Assembly (NCBI GenBank): GCA_018697195.1 | Contig: CM031879.1 | Coordinates: forward strand, 25,789,660-25,853,659 | Length of the DNA: 64,000 nt | Origin: Certhia americana | Taxonomy: Eukaryota; Chordata; Aves; Passeriformes; Certhiidae | Reading direction: 5' to 3' | Part shown: positions 11,600 through 22,907 of the stretch, one piece after another | How positions within the stretch are numbered: position 1 is the first letter of the stretch | Layout: the number at the start of each line of letters is the position of its first letter | Made by a program: the position numbers and the translations under genes | Notes under the pieces: model-generated | What the model saw: only the letters and a program-made list of their open reading frames with translations | What the model was told of the DNA's origin: nothing | Database searches by the model: none

Positions 11600-14500
11600 A
11601 AGAGAGTTAAGTATTAAATCTAGCTGAATTTTAAATTGGTTTTGGTTTGCATTTTACTGTCTAGGTTTGTAATACCCTATTCAACACACAAGAGCATTTA
11701 AACTTAAGGGACCAGAGCAAGGATATAAACCGCAATGGCAACACAAGTCTAAAATGTCCTTTGAAAGACTAGAAGGAAAATATTTTCATTTGAACAGAAT
11801 ATAAAGAAATGTAAAATGCATGAACACTCTAACAAATGGCTGGAAAGGGAATATATGAATTAGATTACTCTGAAGATGATGCATTTACAGTGTCATTACT
11901 GAGCTTAGCTGCTTAAATTGCTACTGAGGTGATGCCTAGAAGTGTAATTCATTTCGTGGTTTTAGGCACCTCAATGTAAGTTTACTGTGTATGAAGATAA
12001 AATTTTATCTTTCTCTGCCAAAAAAGCTCAGCTGGAATGAATCTTTGACTGACAGTAGACACTGTTCTACCTCCAATCTCTTTAAAGTATTATTCTAGGA
12101 AACAGCAACTTTGATTCTATCCAGAACTCTTGATAAATCCCTCTTAGTTTAACTCTGCAAGTTAAATTAAATGATGCCTTATTTACTTAGATTTATTCTT
12201 ACCCTTCTATGCAATTTCAAGACGCAACTTCCTAATTTGGGGATGAAACTATTCCTTTGTATAGATGTACAGACATTCAGTAAACGTCTTTTCTCTAAGT
12301 TAGAAGTTGATCTAAAAAAGGACTAGAGGGTAACACTGCTTTTCAGAATTTTTTCTTCAGCTTCAGAATCCCTGTTCAGAAAGAGTGAGCACTGTTTCTA
12401 TGCTTTGAGACTGGAAAACTGGGCTTAACATTGGATTGTGATGAGCTTTATTGCTAAGTAGCAAGAAGATAAAACGAGGTGAAGAGTAGGTGATTCTAAT
12501 AAGTGAAAGATAAACTTATCATGCAACCCAAAAGCTCTTTTTCTAGAGCTCACCAGTGCTCTAAACAATATTGGTTTCTGATGAGAGAAAAAGAACAAAA
12601 TATAAGGCAGTAATAATAGCTTTATTTTATTTTCATTGCCACTATGTTGCAAGTGTTGTTCCTGTCAGTTTGGTAATATTCCTCAGTTAGTAATTCAGTG
12701 AAAGAAAAAAAAAGATTTATGCAATTTTCAAATAATGAATGTGACCCATTTGTTTCATTGCAGGAAAAACTCTGCTAGTGACATCAAAAATATGGAAAAC
12801 AAAGCACATTACCTATCCAGTGTTTTTTTACATGACTGTGAATTCTCAGAAACAAAAATAAGTGGTATTTATACAGATTTTCTTGATGAGATTCCTTCTT
12901 TTCTCAAAGCTTGCGACCTTGTAATGCCACTTACAATTATTGCAAGAGAACATATATGTCTGCACATGTATAAACTGGTTTATTTATGCCTGCCTATGCC
13001 TAAAGCATAAAAATTTCTTTTTAAGCAATACACCAGCAAAAGGAAGCAATAGGCAATAAAAATAGCTTGGATTTTCATGTTTTCTTATTTCTGTGATATT
13101 AATATGCATATATAGTCAATTTAAAGTTGACAGTTGAAGAAATGTAAAAGCTATTCAAAAAACAGTAGGAAGCAGAATTATGGGAAGAAGAATAGGGCAG
13201 TGGTAAATAAAATTCTTCAAACTGTAAGAGTATACACTGACAACTCGATTTTGTGTAGATATTTTAAGATGGTTACAGTGATATAAACAATTATACAAGA
13301 CAGCTTTAGGAATTTATTAATTTTGAAATACTTCAAGAAAATCTAGTAGAATGAAGAATATTATGCTTCTTGTGGGTGGAATGTGCTCAACAATCTTAAA
13401 AAAGCACAAGGCATATACGAATGTTTAGAAATTTTGACACGGCTTTTAGCTAGCAGTAACAGAGAGGAGGAGCAAAATAAGAAGTATTTGGTGGTTTGTG
13501 GGCACTTTAGGCCATAGATAGTTTTGCAACATCATCCAACACCAGAGTACTCTGGTCTCTGGTCAAGATTTTTGATGTCAGAATTCCTGTCCAGATGAAG
13601 GAAAAGCCCACCGAAATGCCTAATGAAGGTGCACGAAAGATAGGTTCATACCTGGGGACCCTGGCTTTTGCAATACGTTAATGTCTCAAACTTTGCACTT
13701 AAAGGACAAAAATACTGCTTTAGAGATTTTGGAACCCTGCTTTATCTTGCAGCACAACCTGTCAGAACCTACAAACACTGTTATCACTGCAGAGAGGTTT
13801 CAGCAGCATCAGCTGTCTCTCCTAAGGTGCCATTGCAAAGATTCAAAGCTTCAAGAAGATCCTCAGTGTCCCTGAAGCAACACATGCCTGATGAGAGAAA
13901 TGTGCCTGAAAGACAGCAGTGCTGTGGATCCACCTGACTTTACTTAATAACAGTTTTAAGTACAGGGAGGTCTTGCTGACTTTTTAATGGATGCTTAAAA
14001 CAGAAGAGTCAGGACATTTTTACTGTGGTTCTCCATATCAAAGGGTGAGAAGGGGATGTAACTACCATGTGCCCAAGCTGAGAAAGTGAGCCTGAGAGGA
14101 AACCCACACAATGCCATGTTTATGCTTAAAGATAGAATTATTCCTTCCTCCTGAATCCTTCCTGAAAGAAACTCTGGAGACATTCACAGAAAAAAATGTT
14201 TTTAGAAGACAAGCTGATGAGTTGTTCTATTGCCTAGTGCCTCTCTGCTGTCTATCAGTAGCACCTATTCAATAGCATTTGCCATCAAATTATGTTTTAA
14301 ATGATCAGAAAGTTGCCTTTTGCTTTTATTTCCTATAAATGAGGTTGCAGTAGATGGAGTTCAAGTGTAAGTTTGTTAATTTTACAGTCACCTTAGTAGC
14401 CAATATTATTAAAATCATTCAAGAATTGCATTTGTAACCCTGTTGAGAGAGTTACCTTCAATTTTTCAAGACATGGCTAATGAAGACTGTATTTTGGGAG

Positions 14501-17474
14501 TCAGCACAAGTACTTTGCTTTTTGAGATTCAGAGTTATGAATGGACAGACACACTAGTAAAGGGTCACTATCTGGAAACTGCCTACAGTTTTGGGAGAGT
14601 TTTGATGAGATTCAGTATGTAAGGAAGAGACAAGGTGCAAGTACTAAGCAGCAGGAGAACTTGGCACTACAACTGGGTCAAACTAACTGATAGCACAGCA
14701 GTTCAGAAGAGGTTTCTTACTCTCAGCATATGAATCATGAAAGCCATTAATCTTCCAGGCACTTTCTATAACAACTTGAAAGCATTCAAAAACTTGAAAT
14801 TTTTTCTTTGAGACTTCCAGATCTGTTTGTTACTAAGGAAAATACATGCTGAACAGTCAAGGTTTGTTGGTTGGGGCAGGAGTGCACCATCCATCTCACA
14901 ACTAAAGTCAGGTTCTCTGGGCCTCTACAATGCAAAATATCTACAGAGGGCTGACAGCTATAAATTTGTCTTAGAGTGTTCTGCGCCTCTGGTGTGGTGG
15001 CAGTAGTCCAAAATTATATTAATTACTTATATTATATTATATTCATATGTTTAAAATACTGACACACTGCATCATGACACCCTGCACTTTACCCAACATC
15101 AGGATGAATAGGATAACCCCAACATTGTGTCTCTGACAGTTCACTAGAGCTAAGGCATCACTTACAGTCCCATGATTGCTGTCAGTGATCCGGTAAGTCA
15201 CTGTGTGGGTGCATTGTTCCTCTTCTTTCTCACTGCCTAAATAAAATTTGAATTATATTGTGTTGAATGGTACCACATTACCATTCAAACTACATCACCC
15301 TTCCTGTGATACTGCTCATGAAGCCACATCTGACCTGATAATGATGAATGTTCCTCTAGCATGACCAAACAAGTTGCTAAGGTTCAACCCAACGTGTGTC
15401 AGGGCAGAAAAATCTGGAGGATATTTTTTTTTTCCTCATGAATTTTCTCATAGGAGGAATCTGAGTACAGACTCTCTTACTCTCTGAAGAATGTGGGAAT
15501 TTTTACTAGCTCTGCAGGGCCAAACACCCAAGTTACCATCCTCAGAACAGGATCTTTACATAGTTTGCTATTTTAACTGTGCTTCCTGCCTGCTACCGTA
15601 ACTTTGTTTCCTACAATTACACACTACAGAGATAATTTTTCCTTTTAAAGCTTTTTGTATCCACCTTTACCAGATCTTTGCTGGTTATTTCCCCAATCAC
15701 GGGACATGGAATTCATTAATTTATCATGAGAAAACAGAAATAACCCTTTGAATTGCTTTCTAAATTAAGCTGACTACAGAAGAAACCTAAGAATACTAAC
15801 CAGTGAATAAATTTTTAAAGAACAGCCATATTTGGAACTGTATGGGGTTAGAATTTTTTTCTCCACAAATAGCATGAGACTGTATAACTGTTAATCCTGA
15901 TGTTTACTTTAGATGTAACAGTAAGTTGCTTGACCAAAATATTTCTTCTGGTTCAAGAATACAGAGTCTTTTAATCCATGCTTCCTAACTTAACATGTAA
16001 CCCCACTCCTCAAGCCACTTTAGCAATAGAATGTGAAGCCTCTGCAATTTTCAGAAGCAGAAAGTGCTCCAAAACTCATGGGGTATTAATCTCGTAAAAT
16101 AGCATTCCAATATTAAATTTTCTTAGCATTTTCCCCCTAAGCTTCTGAGAAGGTGTTACTGTATGAACTTGCAAAGTACTAAAAGTCACAGTTGTAACTG
16201 GATTTTATTAATCTTTATATTTGCAAAATGAATAATTCTTGTAGGTGCCATGTTTTAATGTGACTAACATATAGGTTATCTGTCAAAAAAAAAAATTTAG
16301 TTTAGAAAGAGTGAGAGTTATACATATGGATGGGTAATACGAGGCAAATTTTATTGAACAGAGTACTTTCTCTGACATAAAGCAGAGTTCATTCCTCTCT
16401 TCTTCTCTGGCACAGAGCAGAGTTCCTTGTCCCTCACTAGTTGTCTCAGGAATGAACACTTGTCACTGCTGACCTGCAGGAGCATCCACTATCTTGTTTT
16501 TGTCTCAGCAGCAACATAGAGCTAAGACAAGCCGGTGAACACCTTTTGTTTGTAAAGCACCTTCTCTTTTTGTATACTTTTATTATTAACCCATTAAAGT
16601 CTCTGCCTTTGTCAGTCTCTTGCTGTAGGGAGGTGGGCAGAAGGGAAATGGCTTACTTGGGGTTTAATTCAGGGCAAAGTGACTGAATGTGATCAGGACC
16701 ATTTGTTGCTAATATTTATGTTGGAATTCTAGACAAATGTGCAGCTTGTTTGGGTGTACAAATCACACAAATGTCCTTATGTTTAAGCATTTCAATCTCT
16801 GATAATAACTAATAAGCCCACAGCCACTCAGATGGTCTAAAAATCATCAGTTCTTTGATCCATCAACTAAGCTGTCATTTTAAAGTGCATTTTAAATCAC
16901 AATTTTTTTCTCCCTGCTTTGTCCCTCATATGCAATGTTCAGCTATATTTATGCAAACTAAGTTTTGTTGCAAGAAATATAGTGATTCTGAGTTTCCTCT
17001 TGGCATTCTGGAGTGAATTCTTTTTTTGAATTAATTATTTTAATTCAGTCTGTATAATCAAATTCTATCCACTATCATAATTTATTTTAAGGATTATTCT
17101 GTCTAATGTATTCCTTAGCACAGCAAGTAACCCTTGTGGGTAGGTCTTAAAAGTTTAAAATGTCAGAAGATTTTTAAATGTTCTAAGACACTACTTTGAA
17201 AGTTTAATAACAATCCACAAATTCCCTCTGCACTTATTCAGACTTCTAAGCACCAGAGGGATTTTTTTAGGATTCTCCAAATGTTTTACCACAGAATTGT
17301 TTAATTAACTTTCAGACTTGTTGCTCATATACTTAAACTCCTGAAAATACTTTATTTAAATAAAATTAACAAACATTTTATGCTTGTCTTTCAGTTCTAT
17401 TTCAAAAAGTCTACAGAAATATCTCCTTAAAGGAAAATATTATTGGCAAAAGATTCTTTACTAAATCACTTCAG
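11600..17474. other. unique AT-rich non-coding stretch
   Basis: No gene, RNA or recognisable transposon was found. A perfect 8-bp inverted repeat (TGAATTAA, five bases, TTAATTCA) lies at 17027-17047. A segment around 16500-16640 has an ATTAAA and a T-rich leader that recall an LTR 3' half, but I found no matching ends. Confidence 0.5.
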
Positions 17475-17555
17475 AAACAAACAAACAAAAAAAAAACACA
17501 AAAAACCCCCAAACCCCCCCCCCAAATAAACCCCCCAAAAAACCCCCAACAACCT
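17475..17555. repeat. A/C-rich simple repeat with G-quadruplex potential on the minus strand
   Basis: The plus strand has only A, C and one T from about 17477 to 17555. It begins with (ACAA)n-like units and moves into C tracts at 17506-17510 (5), 17514-17523 (10), 17531-17536 (6) and 17543-17547 (5), separated by 3, 7 and 6 bases. On the complement these are four G tracts of at least five with loops of at most seven, which satisfies the usual G-quadruplex rule. The plus strand would be i-motif capable. Confidence 0.85.
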
Positions 17556-20500
17556 TACATTGCAACCTTTGTTTTAAATATAGTTGATTTTACCAACTTT
17601 CAAATACACTGTGTAGAGAAGTTACTGTCCATAGATAGGAAGAGAATATTATTATACTAGCAGGAAATAAAACCACGAGAAAATAATTGTATTTTAATAA
17701 TTTTTAATAATAAAATTAGAAATCCTAGGTGTGGTATTAAGCCTACCTAACAAATTTGCATCCAAAGGAATTCAAATATGTTTTTGAATCACTGCATCTT
17801 CATTTGAGCTTTCATCTGGACCTTTAGGAGCTTATTCTAGAACTATTGCAGTCTTCTTTGAGTCTAGATCTACTTCAATGTCTACTCTTAAAAGAGTCAA
17901 GATTCTCCCGAGTCACACAGTTTAGAATAGCCCCAGTAGAAAACGGAACTAAAGTACACATCAAAAATGGAAATGATGTCCAAAATGTTTTATTTTTATA
18001 AAGGACGTCACATAGGAGGGAGGAATACTTCTAATTAATTCTTACATGTGGGTATGGAAGGCAACCTTATCGCTTTGACATAGATAAAAGGCAAGATTAG
18101 GGACCAGGATATTTCCAACAATTCCTTGCAGTATCAGAGAAATATATGACTAAAACACAACGTGCTGGACAGAGTCTCATTTGTTAACAGGTGAAAGGCA
18201 CTCAAGTGGGAACACTGAGGAAAAACTAAGATGATGCGCTGGAAGAAGGAGAACAAGTTGAACAGCATGTCAGATTCCAGTCTATTCCCTTTAGGGTTTG
18301 TATTTTTCTTCAAGTATGTCAAAGAAATCCCTCAATCCAGCAATGTCCTGCTGTCAGTAACCTCTTCTGAACTCTATTTCACCTCTCCCTTCTACAGACT
18401 GTGGAAGGTACCAAGCCACTAATGAGCCCTATGTAGTTTGTCCCTGTCATTGGACTGTGTAAGGAATCATTATAATTCCACATATGTATACTTTTAAATT
18501 TTGTTTAAAAATTCCATCCACAGAAATTAGGCTACATTAAGCTACTGAAAAAGCATTACTTTTATAGTTGAAAAAGGTATTTCTGTTATAAATTGAAATG
18601 CTCATCAGACACTCCTCAATCAAGAAATTCCAAATTCAGTCTCCAGAGGTGAATATTTTGAGTCATTTTTCTCTTTTCTAGCAAAATTTACTCCTCACAT
18701 GTCAGATAATCATAGTTTGCAGTAAATCCTTTAAGACTGTGGGAGATGGGATAGTATGTCTGTCTTCAAAGGCCATTTAAGTCAAATATAATGAATGAAA
18801 GGCACTTCTATCTGTCCTTATTATTCTCAAAGTCCTGCAATTTTCACCACTTTTTGTGTAACAGAGCCTTCCGTAGTGTAGAGAAAGGCTGTAGGACCAG
18901 CTCTCATCTGTTTAGATTATTTTGCACCCGGCAGAGCACTTCTTGTTCCAAATTCACTAGTAATTTCTGTGTGTAAGAAGGAAATGAAGTCTCATTTTTT
19001 CTCCCTGTCTTATTAACCCACTTCTCGGAGAGCAAAGGCTGGCAAACCAAATGGAAGGAATCAGTGGAGATTTTGAATCCACAGATCACAGATCTAGATC
19101 AAATAAGAGAAGATAAACAAAGAAGTTACTCATGAAGACAATCATAATTACCTTCCCTACAGCATTATTGTAAGATAATGTGTGATGATAACATAAGAAA
19201 ATAATTTGTGTTGTTCTCTGCTGGATCTGTTCAGTAGATGTAGCCAAAACAAGCCACATGGGAATTGTTCTGCTAATACCCAGCAATGGAATAGCTTAAT
19301 GAAAGGTTGGTCCATATCCCAGCTGATTCCAAACAAAATAAATAATAAAGCAACTCTTTTCTCTTGCTGAGTAACACAGATCCAGAGTCGCTTAAACATA
19401 ATGAAAAATTTGGCCCAGTGAATTCAGAAGACATTTAAATAACCATTATTTTACCCTCTGAAACAAAATCACTTTTTGACTTGTAGATCATTTGCTATCA
19501 CAGATGGGATACTTTTTCTGCTTTTGCATCCTTAAATACTTTATTAAACATTTGTAAGTCACATTGTTTGAGATCTTACATTTATTTATATATTTTCTGT
19601 AAAGATCTTGAATATTAATATGTTAATTTGCACATGAAGTAAATTATAAATTAGCAGCTTTGTATGTAACTGCGGAAACATATTGGAAACACAACTAAAG
19701 CATTTCTACCCCATTTGATTAAAATTAATTTTGAGTCCACTAACAGTATAATATAGTTTAGTGTCAATCATTTAAAAAGCATTCTGTGTCATAGGGGAAG
19801 AAAGCTATTATCAATTCTAGGAATAAGCAGAAGTGTAAAGCAAAAAATATAGCCTGTCACACTGCTGCTAATACTGATTAAGATCTACACCACCTTCTGC
19901 TTTCATATACAATTTTACAGCAGAGAGGAGCTGAATTGTGTGCATTTGGGACCAATGAAAGCTGCAGTCTTTGATGCCAAAAGATCATGCAATTGGATAC
20001 TGTATTTGTATCCTTTCATTTTGCCCCATTTTTTGCCTTATCTGTCTACTATCATTCTTCTCTCTAGTAAGTTCATACATGTAGTCCTCTGTTTTATATT
20101 CCAGGTTCAAGTAAGTTCTCCTAAAGACATAAATATCTCAGCAAGCTGTTCTCTCCTCCACTTTGTTAACACCTCACGAAGGCATTGTTATATTGAACAT
20201 TTTCTGTCTACTGCTCCTTTCCTCTTTGCCTATGCAGAACCTGAGCCAGTTTCCTTACGCTCATACACTTCACTCTTTGCCATGACATCTGTGTTGCAGC
20301 AGTGTCTGGCTGCTGCGACAATAAAAGGCTGAGTTTCAGCACACCCGAGTACTGGCTACCTTCCAAAACAATCTCAAATTCTTTTTTAAAATTATCTTTG
20401 GATATTTCTTGTAAGGCTTTTGAAGACAATGGGCAATTACTGAAACAGATTTCTGTGAATCTTGTGAGAAATAAAGTTGTTCATGTGGTTCCTACTCATC

Positions 20501-20680
20501 TGTCAAAATTCAGCCTTGATAATATATAGGGGTTTTTTGCCATACGATATAGTCCTCTTTCTCCTGAATGTCTTATCCAAGATGCAGCAGAAAGAAAACA
20601 CTTTTAGAGTTTTCTCTTGTTCATTTACACTAGAGTCATTCTTACTACTCCTTACCAAATGTTATTTTGTTATAGAGGAA
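17556..20680. other. unique AT-rich non-coding stretch
   Basis: Nothing is recognised. The 130-codon frame at 19940-20332 is among the longest in the window, but it lacks homology that I can see, has no domain, and is rich in Leu, Phe and Ser as random AT-rich sequence would be. It is not called as a gene. Confidence 0.5.
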
Positions 20681-20712
20681 CATGGTGGTGGTGGTGGTAT
20701 GTGTGTATGTAT
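20681..20712 (+). repeat. (TGG)n / (TGTA)n compound microsatellite
   Basis: Five to six TGG units at 20683-20699 run directly into TGTGTATGTATG. It is a simple length-variable repeat with no gene context. Confidence 0.8.
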
Positions 20713-21431
20713 GAGTCCAGCATGGAGAAAATGATGAAATTTCTTATCATAATGAACAGGCTTATACAAGACTAGATGCACAACATACCTCACAATAAAT
20801 GAATGCAGTTCTTTTATCACAAATCTTGTTCTGTCATAGCCTTTTTCTTCTCTCTGTACACTTAAGGTGCCAGACCTAAACATCCAGGAAAAAGCCTCTA
20901 AGCAGACAGAGGAATATTATAGTGGGAACATTTACAATCCTTCACATTTTACTCTTTCTCTTTATCCTCCAGAATATTTCCAATTTCATATTTAACTTTT
21001 CTAAACCAAGATTTATTTAAAGAGTTAAACTACTTTGTCTATTTTACTTTTTCTTTACCTCCAAAGCCAAAACTTGGGAGAGAGAAAGATAAAGCGTGAG
21101 TGTTAAAGACCGTACGGAATCTTTGAATCTTTGGGTAAACATTGACTTTCATTTACATAACATAAGGAAGAAAGCTGAGTGAATGTCTTCAACTAGAAGC
21201 TAAGTCCTCCAAATGGTGTTTCATAGTGAACTTATTTATAAAATTATGTTTTCTAAACTCTTCTCAGATTTAAGGAGCAGAAGTTTTAGTAGAAGATTCC
21301 TAAGAAGATGAACCACCAGAAGCATTGAAAAGAAGTTCATATGGGAAATGATGTGCATAAGTCCTTCTGCATGCCACATCAACAGGTTTGGTGTCTTATA
21401 TAATTTCTTCAACTGTTTCAGGAATTCCTAC
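20713..21431. other. unique AT-rich non-coding stretch
   Basis: No gene or repeat family is recognised between the microsatellite and the AT repeat that precedes the CR1. Confidence 0.5.
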
Positions 21432-21486
21432 TTTTTAGATTTTCAGATTTTTATATTTTAGATTCTAGATTTTAGATTTTCAGATC
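21432..21486 (+). repeat. degenerate TTTTAGATT-type AT repeat at the CR1 5' edge
   Basis: Units close to TTTTAGATT or TTTTCAGATT repeat about five times with variable spacing. The tract abuts the 5' truncation point of the CR1 that follows. Confidence 0.65.
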
Positions 21487-22115
21487 AAGTGGAAGCAGTG
21501 TGAGTGGCTTTCCTTAGGATTCAGTATTGGGACTGGCATATTTTCACACTTTTGACAGTGACATGGACATTGGGATTGAGACAACTTTGGCAAGGTTGCT
21601 GACAATGCCCAGCTGTGTGGTGTGGTTGACAAGCTGTTTGAAAGGGATGGCATCAAGAGGCACCTTTGCAGGACTGAGAAGTGGGCCTGTGCAAACCTCA
21701 TGATATTTAACTAGACTGAGTGCAAGTTCCTGCACCTGGGTTAGGGCAATCCTGAAAACAAGGACAGGCAGAGAAGAGAATGGATCAAGACTAGCCCTGG
21801 GAAGAAAGACTTGGGCATGTTCGGAAATGAAAAGTTCAAAGTGACCCAGCAATGTGTGCCTGCAGCCCAGAAGGCCAGTTGCATCCTGGGCTGCAACAAA
21901 AGAGCAGTGAGCAGCAGGTCAAGGGCTGCCCCTCTACTCTGCTCTGTTACGATCCCACCTAGAGCACTGCGTCCAGCTCTGAGCACAAGAAGGACATGGA
22001 CCTGTCAGAATGAGTCCAGAGGAAGACCACTAAATTGGTCACAGAGATGGAGCACACTCCTATGAAGACAGGCTGTGAGAGTTGGGGCTGTTAAGCCTGG
22101 AAAAGAGAAGGCTCT

Positions 22116-22121
22116 GAGGAG
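22116..22121 (+). repeat. target-site duplication, left copy (GAGGAG)
   Basis: Six bases, identical to 22580-22585, immediately precede the TG of the LTR. Removing the LTR and one copy restores continuous CR1 sequence. Confidence 0.85.
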
Positions 22122-22374
22122 TGTTGGGGACTGCTCCACGGAGGAGGGTGAAGACCTCGGCTCTAAGCCAGGTGAAAGCCCTTCTCAGTTAGGGTGAGCT
22201 GAGACCCACCCCTGGATATCTCATTTATTATATGAAAATTGTTGCTGGAAAGTTCTCAGTTCTTGTTATTACTATTGGTTATTTTTTGCTGCAATATTTT
22301 CCATATTCCTAATTGCCTTCCCCCATTGGACTGTCCCCTCAGATCTCTGCCTTTACTCCATTCTCTCATATGTG

Positions 22375-22382
22375 CATAAAAA
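22375..22382 (+). promoter_or_regulatory. TATA-like box of the solo LTR
   Basis: CATAAAAA lies about 80 bp upstream of the LTR's polyadenylation signal, where a retroviral U3 promoter would place it. The assignment is by position only. Confidence 0.45.
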
Positions 22383-22461
22383 CCGCTGTTGCCCTGGACC
22401 TCACGCTTTTTCAGTCTGCTCCTTATACTGTGCATGGCATCTCGTTTGTTGTTTTTTCCTT

Positions 22462-22467
22462 ATTAAA
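22462..22467 (+). promoter_or_regulatory. polyadenylation signal ATTAAA of the solo LTR
   Basis: ATTAAA follows a T-rich stretch and precedes the 112-bp remainder of the LTR, consistent with the R/U5 boundary region. Confidence 0.5.
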
Positions 22468-22579
22468 GTTCTGTTTCTGGACAACTGAATCAGCGTGGTC
22501 TCTCTCATAAAAGTCGCTAATGGTGGGTTCCCAAGGAAGCCACTGGTCAAATTATCTGGGCTAGAACCGGAAAGCTCCA

Positions 22580-22585
22580 GAGGAG
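22580..22585 (+). repeat. target-site duplication, right copy (GAGGAG)
   Basis: This matches 22116-22121 exactly and continues straight into CR1 sequence, which gives the LTR boundary to the base. Confidence 0.85.
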
Positions 22586-22907
22586 CCTTAGAACAGCCTC
22601 TGCATACCTGAAGGGGGCTTAAAAGAAGGCTGGAGAGGGACTTTTGACAACGGTGCATAGTGGTAGAAAAAATGGCTTTAAGCTGAAGGCAGGTAGGTTT
22701 ATATTATAAATCAGGAAGAAATGTTTACCGTGAGGGTGGTGTGGCACTGGCACAGGTTGCCCAGAGAAGTTGTGGACTCCCCATCCCTGAAAGTTCAAAG
22801 CCAGGTTGGATGGGGCTATGAGTAGCCTGGTTCCCTGCCAATGGCAGGGGGCTGGAACTAGATAATCTTTAAGTCCCTCCAACCCAAACCATTCTACGAT
22901 TCTATGA

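Larger units (their letters stand above)
22122..22579 (+). mobile_element. solo LTR of an endogenous retrovirus, nested in CR1
   Basis: The 458-bp insert starts TGTTGGGGACTG and ends AAAGCTCCA, giving the TG...CA ends of a retroviral LTR. It is bounded by a perfect 6-bp duplication, GAGGAG. On the plus strand it carries a TATA-like CATAAAAA at 22375-22382 and an ATTAAA polyadenylation signal at 22462-22467, in the order U3-R-U5. No internal gag, pol or env sequence remains, so this is a solo LTR left by recombination between two LTRs. A 6-bp duplication is usual for class II (beta/alpha-like, ERVK) retroviruses of birds; I assign the class on that basis only and do not name the family. It must be younger than the CR1 it splits. 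Confidence 0.88.
21481..22907 (+). mobile_element. CR1 LINE, 5'-truncated, interrupted by a solo LTR
   Basis: This is the 3' third of a CR1. It starts within the reverse transcriptase at the segment equivalent to VPQGSVLGP (GGATTCAGTATTGGGACTGG). The catalytic motif is damaged: GTTGCTGACAAT (VADN) stands where FADD is expected, near 21594-21605. The C-terminal region follows, with recognisable LHLG, CILGCNK and RPALSTRRTW segments. At 22122 it is broken by a retroviral LTR and resumes at 22580, continuing to the 3' untranslated end. It closes with CCCTCCAACCCAAACC and the 8-bp-unit tail ATTCTACGATTCTATGA at 22891-22907. Excluding the LTR and one copy of its duplication, the CR1 is about 963 bp. 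There is no intact frame. Open frames of 80 to 100 codons on either strand are by-products of this repeat. Confidence 0.95.

Noticed and set aside
16370..16640. Possible LTR 3' half (T-rich leader, ATTAAA, then CTCTGCC)
   Set aside because: No TG/CA ends or flanking duplication could be paired, and no remembered family matches.
19940..20332. 130-codon plus-strand open frame
   Set aside because: It has no domain and biased hydrophobic composition, and a frame of this length is expected by chance in 64 kb. No start context or splice structure supports it.
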